A stretch of DNA of 7,576 nt from Acidimicrobiaceae bacterium (lineage in GTDB: Bacteria; Actinomycetota; Acidimicrobiia; Acidimicrobiales; UBA8190). Every line of letters begins with the position of its first letter. Positions within the stretch are counted from its first letter, which is position 1. The notes beneath the pieces are model-generated. The model was not told the DNA's origin, searched no databases, and worked only from the letters and a program-made list of their open reading frames with translations. Positions 1 through 6,052 of this stretch are shown here, in pieces. Both the position numbers and the translations under genes were made by a program. The stretch is from NCBI GenBank assembly GCA_003453695.1, contig DMNK01000060.1, forward strand, positions 11,686-19,261, read 5' to 3'.

Positions 1-483
1 GCGCAGGTGACCAACGCCGAGTTCCTGGAGGGGACGATGGAGTCGGTGCCGCTTCCCGACGGGTCGGTCGACGTGATCATCTCGAACTGCGTGGTGAACC
101 TCTCGCCCAACAAGCCCGCTGTGTTCCAAGAGGCCTTCCGGGTGCTCAAACCGGGTGGGCGCCTGGCGATTTCCGACATCGTGTTGCGAAAGGCGCTCCC
201 CGAGGAGGTACAACGTGCCATCGGCCTATGGACGGGCTGCGTGGCAGGGGCGCTCGTCGATGGCGTCTACCGAGAGCAGCTGGCTCGCGCAGGCTTCGAG
301 GACATCGACATCGAGCCCACACAGGTCTATGACCGGGCCGCCATCGCCCGGATGGCCCGAGACCTCCTGGCATCGGGGGAGCTGCCGCCCTCCTTGGACG
401 TCGAGGCCACCCTGGACACACTCGATGGGGCAGTGATGAGTGCCTTCGTCCGCGCCCGCAAGCCCGCGACGGTGGGCCGATGA
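1..483 (+). CDS. arsM: Arsenite methyltransferase ArsM, C-terminal part (5' end outside window)
   Basis: S-adenosylmethionine-dependent enzyme that methylates arsenite in the cytosol. The frame is open from base 1, so the N-terminus, including the SAM-binding glycine-rich loop and the early cysteines, lies outside; 160 codons are visible. What is seen is typical of ArsM: the ISNCVVNLSP strand with a cysteine at bases 88-90, the EAFRVLKPGGRLAISDI methyltransferase segment, and WTGCVAGAL with a second cysteine at 238-240. These two cysteines match the pair that binds As(III) in characterised ArsM proteins. A GTG at base 7 lies inside the methyltransferase core and is not the true start. The stop overlaps the start of the following cysteine-rich gene (ATGA at 480-483), so the two are probably translated together. 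No arsR, arsB or arsC is visible nearby. Family assignment is secure from motifs; which methylated products form cannot be told. Confidence 0.93.
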   Translation, partial: AQVTNAEFLEGTMESVPLPDGSVDVIISNCVVNLSPNKPAVFQEAFRVLKPGGRLAISDIVLRKALPEEVQRAIGLWTGCVAGALVDGVYREQLARAGFEDIDIEPTQVYDRAAIARMARDLLASGELPPSLDVEATLDTLDGAVMSAFVRARKPATVGR

Positions 484-593
484 CCGAGATGCGATGTGCG
501 GAGTGCGGCTGCCTTGTCGATGCCGGTCTGGTCGTGGAGCGCTGCGGTGATCCCGATTGCTGTTGCAAGGATCTTCGGGAGAAGACGCGATGA
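480..593 (+). CDS. 37-residue cysteine-rich protein coupled to arsM
   Basis: Very short gene whose ATG shares bases with the arsM stop codon (ATGA), a classic translational-coupling arrangement. The product has 7 cysteines in 37 residues: C6-x2-C9-x-C11, then C22, then a C27-C28-C29 triplet preceded by GDPD. The CxxCxC knuckle plus CCC tail looks like a small metal- or metalloid-binding peptide. Codon use keeps the arsM-like GC bias, and the cysteines fall in two ordered blocks, which argues against a random open frame. The next in-frame ATG (489) would give a 34-residue form that keeps every cysteine. I do not recognise a named family. Given its place behind arsM, binding of As(III) or a related soft metal is a reasonable inference, but zinc binding or no function remain possible. 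Confidence 0.6.
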   Translation: MTEMRCAECGCLVDAGLVVERCGDPDCCCKDLREKTR

Positions 594-790
594 TCGTCGC
601 CCTGCTTCGATGCCTTCGACGCGCGACGATGGTGTCGCGACAGTAAGGACGGCGAGCGCGTTGGCGCGTGCAAACTGACCACCAAACTGACCCCCTAACC
701 GGCGGATTCGTGCGGATTTCACCGGACTTCCGTGGACAGAATCACCAGGTCACGGACCATGGCGGACGAAACTAGAACCTGTTTCAGCCC
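594..790. other. Gene-poor stretch with short tandem repeats, left of the tRNA fragment
   Basis: No convincing gene. Two short direct-repeat pairs are present: CAAACTGACC at 671-680 and 683-692 (period 12), and GCGGATT at 702-708 and 712-718 (period 10). Closely spaced direct repeats beside a tRNA-end core are what one sees around the attachment regions of tyrosine-recombinase elements, where they can be integrase arm sites; that role is inferred here. The open frames crossing this stretch lack recognisable protein character. An 18-codon frame at 590-646 overlaps the cysteine-rich gene by ATGA but has nothing else to support it. Confidence 0.4.
671..692. repeat. Direct repeat CAAACTGACC x2
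   Basis: Two identical 10-bp copies, at 671-680 and 683-692, separated by AC. Seen directly. They may be recombinase arm sites or simply remnants of a duplication. Confidence 0.5.
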
Positions 791-831
791 CTACGGATCA
801 GAAGGTTGGCGGTTCGAGTCCCTCCGAGCAC
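791..831 (+). other. 3' half of a tRNA-Arg(ACG) without 5' half: probable attachment-site remnant
   Basis: The sequence reads as the 3' portion of a tRNA: anticodon loop CTACGGA (791-797, anticodon ACG at 793-795), 3' anticodon strand TCAGA (798-802), variable loop AGGTT (803-807), T stem and loop GGCGG-TTCGAGT-CCCTC (808-824) and acceptor 3' strand CGAGCAC (825-831). The bases just upstream cannot pair with TCAGA, and no D-arm or 5' acceptor strand precedes it, so it is not a working tRNA. The T stem also has a C-C mismatch, which suggests decay. Integrative elements that recombine into tRNA 3' ends leave exactly this kind of duplicated half. The identity as tRNA-Arg rests on the CTACGGATCAGAAGG string common in actinobacterial tRNA-Arg(ACG). 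The att interpretation is inferred; the second copy is not in the window. Confidence 0.65.
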
Positions 832-840
832 CTCCGAGCG
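821..840 (+). repeat. Tandem 10-bp repeat at the tRNA fragment end
   Basis: CCTCCGAGCA (821-830) is followed at once by CCTCCGAGCG (831-840), differing in the last base. This duplicates the T-stem/acceptor end of the tRNA fragment and may record slippage or a repeated recombination event at that end. Confidence 0.5.
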
Positions 841-1021
841 CGCTGAGCAGTTCTGAACCCAACTTCGTCAGAAATTGCTCGTCGCTCTCTCGACGTTTTC
901 CGCCTCTGAACTGCGGTTACCTCTCATTGGCGATGTGATTCAACATCAGGTGCTCTCACCGTGGGCGGCGCTTCAATCGATCATCCACCCGAGCCACCGC
1001 CCATGTGGATGCGCTAGAGCA
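841..1021. other. Intergenic stretch between tRNA fragment and DUF3024 gene
   Basis: No gene seen; base composition is visibly less GC-rich than the coding regions around 860-950. It contains an inverted repeat TGGGCGG (962-968) / CCGCCCA (997-1003) enclosing 28 bases. Because it lies just past the stop of the minus-strand DUF3024 gene it could help end transcription, but the loop is long and no U-run follows. Confidence 0.35.
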
Positions 1022-1369
1022 TCAACCCCAAAAGATGCAGGTTGGGTCGTGATCGATCTCAGCGAGCAGCTCATCGACCTTGGTGGTTGGTTCGGCCATC
1101 TCATAGGGATGCCAGCGGTCGTTGCGATCTGCGTAGAACAGCGTCCAGCGGTGGTCGCCGGGGTCGAAGCGAAGTTGGGCGATTGGTTGGCGACTCCACT
1201 CCGATGCACGGCCTTGGTCCCAGGGTGGCCGGCATTCGAAGATGGTGATTGCCTTGCCTCGGACGCCATACTCCACCCTCAGGTCGTGGGCGTGCTCGGA
1301 AGGACTGTTGGCGTCGCAAAATCGCCGGACGGCGGCAGTGGCGCTGTCGGGGATGGGGCTTCCGGTCAT
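1022..1369 (-). CDS. DUF3024 family protein
   Basis: 115-residue soluble protein. It shows the hallmarks I associate with DUF3024: an LRVEYGVRGKAITIFECRPPW block (about residues 30-50), a WTLFYADRNDRWHPY block (75-89), and a terminal DPTCIFWG. The function of the family is unknown; the conserved aromatic and charged residues suggest a compact beta-rich fold. No signal peptide or membrane segment is visible. The ATG (1367-1369) overlaps the stop of the upstream HTH gene as ATGA, so start choice is well supported and the two genes are likely co-translated. Length looks normal and no frame damage is seen, so this gene appears intact even though it sits among integration debris. Confidence 0.82.
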   Translation of the reverse strand: MTGSPIPDSATAAVRRFCDANSPSEHAHDLRVEYGVRGKAITIFECRPPWDQGRASEWSRQPIAQLRFDPGDHRWTLFYADRNDRWHPYEMAEPTTKVDELLAEIDHDPTCIFWG

Positions 1370-1629
1370 CGCCGAGACCGCCTACCCCCTGAGACGATGG
1401 CCGTGACCGTCTTGCGGCCGAGGCCCGAGACATCGGCGAGCTGGCGGAGGGAGGCGCCGGCGCGATGGGCAACCAGAATCATGTCGTCACGGATGCGCAC
1501 TTCCTTGGCAGCCCGGTCGGCGCTGAGGCCCACGACCACCAGAGCGGCACCAAGTTCGCCTTGTTCGCCACCTCTGTACGTGTCCATAGCGGCGGTCGCA
1601 GCGACGACTTCATCTTCGGTGTAGCTCAT
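1366..1629 (-). CDS. Small helix-turn-helix protein, partner of DUF3024
   Basis: 87-residue protein starting MSYTEDEVV. The C-terminal half carries a helix-turn-helix-like segment, roughly residues 59-79 (ASLRQLADVSGLGRKTVTAIV), with the hydrophobic/Gly pattern of a DNA-recognition helix pair; the tail SGGRRSRR is basic. The N-terminal half is helical and Ala/Val-rich, of unknown role. The start at 1629 is favoured by a strong purine-rich Shine-Dalgarno, GGGAGGAG (1639-1632), just upstream. The frame is also open further upstream, into the broken recombinase, giving a nominal 274-codon fusion; I take the short form as the gene because of this ribosome site and the change of protein character. 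It overlaps the DUF3024 start by ATGA and probably works with it, perhaps as its regulator or DNA-binding partner. Confidence 0.65.
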   Translation of the reverse strand: MSYTEDEVVAATAAMDTYRGGEQGELGAALVVVGLSADRAAKEVRIRDDMILVAHRAGASLRQLADVSGLGRKTVTAIVSGGRRSRR

Positions 1630-1673
1630 GACTCCTCCCGAAGGGCCCGAGCGAGTTTGTCTCGAATCGCCAT
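1626..1673 (-). CDS. 15-codon frame ending in ATGA overlap with the HTH gene (possible gene tail)
   Basis: Encodes MAIRDKLARALREES, with its TGA overlapping the HTH start codon (ATGA). The frame is closed just upstream by a TGA inside the recombinase remnant, so only this short piece is readable. Since the next two genes are joined by the same kind of overlap, this may be the last residues of a former upstream gene in an operon whose 5' part was replaced by the recombinase fragment. It could equally be coincidence, as the Shine-Dalgarno of the HTH gene lies inside it. Confidence 0.25.
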   Translation of the reverse strand: MAIRDKLARALREES

Positions 1674-1677
1674 CAGC

Positions 1678-2190
1678 CGACAGCCGGGCACCCGAGTCGA
1701 TCATGAGCCGGAGCAGGGCCCGGTCCCGGATGTCCTCGAACTGCTCGCCCCGACACGCCCGCATCAGCTCCCGCAGGTCTTCGTCGGCCACCACCGGAAC
1801 GGGCCGCTCGGGGATCTTGGGCGTCCGTACCTGAGCCATGGGCGACGACGAGATCGTCCCCCGCTCGGCCAGCCAGCCGAAGAACGGCTTGAGGGACCGG
1901 TACCGCACCGCTGCCGTCCCCGGCCGCCACCGGTCGAGCTGGTCGCTGATGAAGGCCTCGATGTTCTCGGCGGCGACCTCCTGGGCCCCCGTGGGCAGAC
2001 CATGCTCCTCGAGGAACTGGACGAGGAGCCGGGCTGTGTCGCGATAGGAACGGATGGTCCTCGGGCTGCGATTGCGGGCCCGCAGCGAGGCTTCCCACAG
2101 GGGAATGGCCGTCGCCAGCTGCATCGGCGCGGGCCGGCTCGGGCGTGCACCCCGGGCAGTGGGGGCCGATCTCGTCGGTGCCGGGCCCAT
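1678..2190 (-). pseudogene. Truncated tyrosine recombinase/integrase (N-terminal part)
   Basis: About 171 residues of a phage-type integrase; intact relatives are near 300. After a Pro/Arg-rich leader (residues 1-22) comes the SAM-like core-binding domain (about 23-125; signature ARNRSPRTIRSYRDTARLL and a WLAERGTI segment), then the opening of the catalytic domain, RDRALLRLMIDSGARLS. The arginine of GARLS (residue 169) corresponds to the first catalytic Arg; homology stops two residues later, and the Lys, HxxR, His/Trp and nucleophilic Tyr are all missing. The reading frame then runs through unrelated sequence into the HTH gene. The start at 2190 has AAGGGG 3 to 4 bases upstream; a second ATG at 2124 lacks a ribosome site. 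It cannot be catalytically active. Such a fragment might still bind DNA, but decay is more likely. Confidence 0.85.
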
Positions 2191-2268
2191 GGCCCCTTGT
2201 AACTGGCCTGCTTTGCTCGAAACCTTGCCGGTTCGTGTGCTGGGCAGCCGTCAGGTCCGACTAAGAGG
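2191..2268. other. Short intergenic gap between recombinase remnant and redox gene
   Basis: 78 bases. Both neighbours are on the minus strand. I see no clear terminator hairpin with a U-run and no clear promoter; the only useful signal is the AAGGGG ribosome site before the recombinase ATG. Confidence 0.3.
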
Positions 2269-3489
2269 TCAGGCATCTACAAGTACGGCGGCCTTGTGGT
2301 GGTGTGCCTCGAGGTGCCGACGGGTCATCAGGAGGGCGGCGATGCCATCACCGACGGCGGATCCAAGTTGCTTTGTTGACCCAGACCGGACGTCGCCAGC
2401 GGCAAAGACCCCGGGCATCGATGTCTGCATGGTGGCGTCGGTGACGAGGAAGCCACCTTCATCACGCTCGAGGGTTTCGCCGAGGAATGAGGTGTTCGGC
2501 GTCAGGCCGATGAACACGAAGGCGGCGGCAGCGGGGAAACGGTGCGTCTCGCCGGTGGCGCGATCGCGGGCCACCGCGGCTGCGAAGCGGCCACGGTCAC
2601 CTTCTAGCTCGACGATGTCGAAGCCAGTGTGGATGATGAATCGGGGATCCGACCGCACCCTCTCCTCGAGAAGGGGCGAAGCGGTGATTCCAGAACGGGC
2701 CAGCACCCGGACGTGGTCGGCGAACTCGGACAGGTGCAGGCCTTCCTCGAGTGCAGAGTTGCCCCCGCCGATGACAGTGACTTCGTTCGCCCCCTTGTAA
2801 AAGGGGCCATCGCAGGTGGCGCAGAAATGGACGCCCGCCCCTATGAGCTCCTCTTCCCCCGGCACTTCCAAGCGCCTGTACGTCGACCCTGTGGCCACAA
2901 TGACGGCGTGCGAGGTGAGCTGGGATCCAGTCGCCAGCGAGATGACCAGGTCCTCACCGTCGAGCTCCACTGCCCTCACCGATACGGCCGACAGGAGCTC
3001 CACCCCGTACCTTCGAGCCTGCTGGACAAACCGATCGGTCAGCTCGGCACCGGAGATCCCGTCGGGGAACCCCGGGTAATTGTCGATCCGGTCGCTGATC
3101 CCGGCCTGTCCTCCCAGGGCACTGGCGTCCACGACGATGGCGTCGATGCCCTCGCGGGCGGCGTAGATGGCCGCCGCCAAGCCGGCAGGACCGCCGCCGA
3201 CGATCACGAGGTCATAGACGGACCGTTCAGCAGCGAGGGTGAGGCCGATTCGGCGGGCAAGAGCCTCGTCGGTTGGATTCACCTCGTGGGTACCGTCGCC
3301 GTAGACGACGGTGGGGATGATCTGCCCGCCCCCCTGAACACCTTTGAGCACCTCGACGGCATCGGGGTTGTCGTCGACGTCGATGTTCTCGTAGGGCACG
3401 CGATGGCCGGCCAGAAACTTCTTCACCCGTTTGCAATGAGGACACCACGGTGCCCCGTAGACCGTTATGGATCCGGCGGTGCTTGTCAT
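2269..3489 (-). CDS. Glutaredoxin-thioredoxin reductase fusion flavoprotein
   Basis: 406-residue cytosolic disulfide oxidoreductase. Residues 7-85 form a glutaredoxin/mycoredoxin-like domain with active site C16-P-H-C19 and the cis-Pro motif IIPTVVY (57-63). Residues 92-395 form a thioredoxin-reductase-type flavoprotein: FAD loop GGGPAG (98-103), the ALGGQAG segment (124-130), redox pair C223-A-T-C226 followed by DG, dinucleotide loop GGGNSA (241-246), and the FAAGDVR FAD motif near the end. Electrons would flow from nicotinamide to FAD, to the CATC pair, to the attached CPHC domain. Where low-molecular-weight TrxR has an HRR motif for the NADPH 2'-phosphate, this protein reads ARSG, as in NADH-using AhpF-type enzymes, so NADH preference is possible. 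The ATG is fixed by an in-frame TAG 12 bases upstream (3499-3501); the ribosome site is weak. Confidence 0.9.
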   Translation of the reverse strand: MTSTAGSITVYGAPWCPHCKRVKKFLAGHRVPYENIDVDDNPDAVEVLKGVQGGGQIIPTVVYGDGTHEVNPTDEALARRIGLTLAAERSVYDLVIVGGGPAGLAAAIYAAREGIDAIVVDASALGGQAGISDRIDNYPGFPDGISGAELTDRFVQQARRYGVELLSAVSVRAVELDGEDLVISLATGSQLTSHAVIVATGSTYRRLEVPGEEELIGAGVHFCATCDGPFYKGANEVTVIGGGNSALEEGLHLSEFADHVRVLARSGITASPLLEERVRSDPRFIIHTGFDIVELEGDRGRFAAAVARDRATGETHRFPAAAAFVFIGLTPNTSFLGETLERDEGGFLVTDATMQTSMPGVFAAGDVRSGSTKQLGSAVGDGIAALLMTRRHLEAHHHKAAVLVDA

Positions 3490-3652
3490 CGTCCAACTCT
3501 ACGGACTCGGACACCTCACCGTCCCAAGAAACGTCCTCGAGCGAGATCTCTCGACAGTCGACTGGGGCGGCGTCGAGCGCAGTGCCCATGGCTACCACGG
3601 GCGGCCGGTTGGGTTCTCTCGGAAGGCTCTCCACGACGAGGAATGTACTGAT
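3490..3652. promoter_or_regulatory. Upstream region of the redox gene with two palindromes
   Basis: Between the permease stop and the redox start. It contains two adjacent perfect palindromes: GAGATCTC (3543-3550) and CAGTCGACTG (3555-3564), centred about 58 and 71 bases upstream of the start codon. These are reasonable candidates for a repressor or activator site. I could not pick out a confident -35/-10 pair, nor a SigR-type GGAAT...GTT promoter on the minus strand. A minus-strand open frame from 3589 or 3634 runs out of phase into the redox gene and is judged a shadow. Confidence 0.3.
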
Positions 3653-3670
3653 TGAGGCGTGGCCGCCTCA
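3653..3670 (-). terminator. Hairpin at the permease stop codon
   Basis: TGAGGCG (3653-3659), 4-base loop, CGCCTCA (3664-3670): a perfect 7-bp stem that includes the TGA stop of the permease. A GC-rich hairpin at this place could slow or end transcription, but there is no U-run after it, so it may equally be a processing or RNA-stability element. Confidence 0.35.
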
Positions 3671-6052
3671 TGCCAATTGGCTGTCGGCCGCCGACAACAG
3701 CTCGTAGACGGGATTGATCATGGCGAGCTTGTCGTGATGCTTACCGACCATTCCATCCACGATCATCTTCGTCCCGGTCTCGATGCCGGCGATCGAGCGC
3801 CTGCCCAGGAAGACCACGACCAAGGCTTCACCGCTCCCGTCTACCAGCGTGCACTCCAGGGAGGGAAGGCCGGACAGGGGCTGGACCCGGACCGCCCTGA
3901 CGCGCCCGGCGACACGGGCTCGTCGACGCCACTTCAGATCCGAGATGGGCGTCGCACCAGGAATGGTGGAGACCGGCGTCTTGAGCCGCTCGGACTTTGG
4001 TCCCCCTGCATCGCGGAGGCCCAGGCCCAACTCCTCGATGGAGGGGACCGGCCGGCGAGACTCGAGGCTCGGTGCGACGAGGAAGGGGACGATGGTGGCG
4101 TTGACGTGGGACAGCTGGCTCACGGCGTCGACGATTCGGTCGGCAGTCTGGTCGTGGAGTACCCGCCGCCAGGCACGGCCGTAGGAGCGTCGGGGGAGCA
4201 GGATGCTCACCTCCGTCTCTCCGTCGGCCACCTCGGCAGCGAGTTCGAGAGCGGCTCTGGTGAGGCGTCGGTCTGGAGTGTCGATCACATCGAGCGGCAG
4301 CTGCGAAAGGCCGAGTTGCTGCCAGCGTGCGATGAGCATCTGCGCCCGGTGGTCGTCGATGTTGAAATGCACGGCCCGGAGGTCCTGCGGCATGAGGGAG
4401 CGGGCGTACTGAATCGCCCGGGCCGTCGCCAGGTCGATGCGGTCGACGAGGATGACCACTGCGTGCCGGCGCAGGATGGGGACCTGAGCGGCCTCGATGG
4501 CGGCACCCTCCTCCAGCACCGCATCCTCGGTGCGATACTCCCGGTTGGTCCTGATCAGGATGTAGACGAGGATGGGCATGATCACGACGACGACCCACGC
4601 ACCCCGGGTGAACTCTGTCACGGCGAAGACCACGACAACGATGAGACACACCACGGCGGCAGCGCTGTTGACGGCGATTCCCTTGCGCCAGTGCGACTCC
4701 CGATGGGTCAGGTGATGCTTGGCCATCCCGGCACCGGCCATCGTGAATCCCGTGAAGACGCCGATGGCGTACATGGGGATCAGCGAGGCCACCTTGGCCC
4801 CCGTCGCCACCAGCAGGGCGATCGAGGCGGCGGCCAACACCAGGATTCCGTTCGAGAAGACCAGCCGGTGGCCGCGCACGGTGAGCATTCTCGGTAAGAA
4901 GGCGTCCTCGGCCACGAAGCTCACGAGGAATGGAAAGCCGGTGAAACTGGTGTTGGCGGCGAGGACGAGGATGAGGGCAGTGGCGGACTGCAACAGGTAG
5001 TAGGCGAGGCTTCCGACCGTGCTGTTGCCGTAGACCAGGCTGCCGAGCTCCGATACCACCGTCGGCGTCCCGGAGGTAAAGGGGACGGCATGGGCGAAAC
5101 CGGCCAGCACCGAGATTCCGAGGAACATCGTTCCAAGGATCGTGCTCATGAGCACGAGGGTCGTCCGGGCGTTCTTGGCCTGCGGATCCCGGAAGACGCT
5201 CACCCCGTTCGAGATGGCCTCGGTTCCGGTCATGGCCGAGCCGCCGTTGGCGAAGGCCCGCAGGAAGTAGAAGACCGACACGCCGAGCAACAGTCCGCTG
5301 CCTTCTCGCCCCACGCTCAGCGTGCCTGAGCCCGGATGGGCGTGACCGAGTGTACCGAGCCCGACCTTGACCAGCCCCAGGCCGATGAGAAGGGCCATGT
5401 TCAAGATGAAGAAATAGGTGGGGCCGGCAAACACCCTCCCGGCTTCCCGGATGCCACGCAGGTTGCCGTAGGCCAGGAGCACGACGAACGCCACCGACAA
5501 CGGTACGGCCTCGCCTCCGAGTTTGGGAACGGCCGAGATGATGGCATCGGCTCCGGCAGCCACGGACACAGCGACGGTGATCGTGTAGCTGATGAGGAGG
5601 GCGGCACCAGCGATCTGTGCGATGTTGGGTCCGAAGTTGTCGCGGCTCACGACATAGGAGCCCCCGGCCTTGGGATAGGCCCGCACAACATCTCGGTAGC
5701 AGATCGTCACCACGGCTAGCACGGCGAGGATGATGCCGGTGATGGGTGTGACGAGGGCGAAGGCAGCCAGGCCGGCGACAGGGATCAGGATGCGGAGGAT
5801 CTGCTCGGTCGCATATGCCGATGACGACATCACGTCGGAGGAGAGCACGGCGAGCGCGGTGGGTTTTCCAAGGCGCTGACCGCTCAGGTGTTCGCTCACG
5901 AGTGGGGGGCCGAGAAGGATCCGCTTGACCCGGTACGGGAGCGACTCCGGAAGTGTGGTGCCGATCGTGGTGTCGCTACGGGAGGGCGCCCGTTCCGGCC
6001 CGACCCCGGGGCCGGCCTCGGTTCTTTCGTCGATCAGCTCCGGATCGGGCAT
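3668..6052 (-). CDS. APC-superfamily permease, KimA-like, with C-terminal OB-fold-like domain
   Basis: 794-residue inner-membrane transporter. A polar N-tail (1-60) leads into TM1 with SSDVMSSSAYATEQIL; D73 and Y80 have the Asp-x6-Tyr spacing seen in TM1 of the potassium importer KimA. About 12 hydrophobic segments follow to residue 500, including YPKAGGSYVVSRDNFG (126-141) and the TM6 break MTGTEAISNG (274-283). Residues 524-660 form a soluble alpha/beta region beginning VPILRRHAVVILVDRID. From 708 to 786 is an OB-fold-like module (RVAGRVRAVRVQPLSGLPSLECTL, VVFLGRRSIAGIETG, INPVYELL) closely resembling stand-alone actinobacterial proteins encoded near trkA and DUF3159 genes. Substrate is either potassium (favoured) or an amino acid. 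The ATG at 6052 has a poor ribosome site; homology begins near residue 36, so the start is uncertain. Ordinary KimA proteins are near 600 residues. Confidence 0.88.
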   Translation of the reverse strand: MPDPELIDERTEAGPGVGPERAPSRSDTTIGTTLPESLPYRVKRILLGPPLVSEHLSGQRLGKPTALAVLSSDVMSSSAYATEQILRILIPVAGLAAFALVTPITGIILAVLAVVTICYRDVVRAYPKAGGSYVVSRDNFGPNIAQIAGAALLISYTITVAVSVAAGADAIISAVPKLGGEAVPLSVAFVVLLAYGNLRGIREAGRVFAGPTYFFILNMALLIGLGLVKVGLGTLGHAHPGSGTLSVGREGSGLLLGVSVFYFLRAFANGGSAMTGTEAISNGVSVFRDPQAKNARTTLVLMSTILGTMFLGISVLAGFAHAVPFTSGTPTVVSELGSLVYGNSTVGSLAYYLLQSATALILVLAANTSFTGFPFLVSFVAEDAFLPRMLTVRGHRLVFSNGILVLAAASIALLVATGAKVASLIPMYAIGVFTGFTMAGAGMAKHHLTHRESHWRKGIAVNSAAAVVCLIVVVVFAVTEFTRGAWVVVVIMPILVYILIRTNREYRTEDAVLEEGAAIEAAQVPILRRHAVVILVDRIDLATARAIQYARSLMPQDLRAVHFNIDDHRAQMLIARWQQLGLSQLPLDVIDTPDRRLTRAALELAAEVADGETEVSILLPRRSYGRAWRRVLHDQTADRIVDAVSQLSHVNATIVPFLVAPSLESRRPVPSIEELGLGLRDAGGPKSERLKTPVSTIPGATPISDLKWRRRARVAGRVRAVRVQPLSGLPSLECTLVDGSGEALVVVFLGRRSIAGIETGTKMIVDGMVGKHHDKLAMINPVYELLSAADSQLA

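Noticed and set aside
590..646. 18-codon frame overlapping the cysteine-rich gene by ATGA
   Set aside because: Too short, no motif, and ATGA overlaps are common by chance in this base composition.
146..722. Minus-strand frames opposite arsM
   Set aside because: Shadows of arsM and the repeat region; the GGQFGGQF stretch is just the translated direct repeat.
791..831. Functional tRNA gene
   Set aside because: Only the 3' half is present; no D-arm, no 5' anticodon strand, no 5' acceptor strand, and the T stem is mismatched.
847..914. Inverted repeat GCAGTTC / GAACTGC
   Set aside because: Seven bases with a 54-base spacer; expected by chance and not near any gene end.
875..2202. Long plus-strand frames (875-1624, 1465-2202)
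   Set aside because: Antisense to the DUF3024, HTH and recombinase sequences; no recognisable motifs.
3227..3634. Minus-strand frame overlapping the redox gene start, with an acidic N-terminal part from ATG 3589
   Set aside because: Most of it lies out of phase inside the redox gene, with typical Arg/Pro-rich shadow composition; no ribosome site worth noting. A leader peptide cannot be excluded but is not supported.
2629..3651. 340-codon plus-strand open frame
   Set aside because: Antisense to the Grx-TrxR fusion, whose motifs are clear on the other strand.
3659..4897. 412-codon plus-strand open frame
   Set aside because: Lies opposite the permease gene. The translation is low-complexity, rich in Asp, Gly, His and Arg, without domain features; it is the usual antisense shadow of a GC-rich gene.
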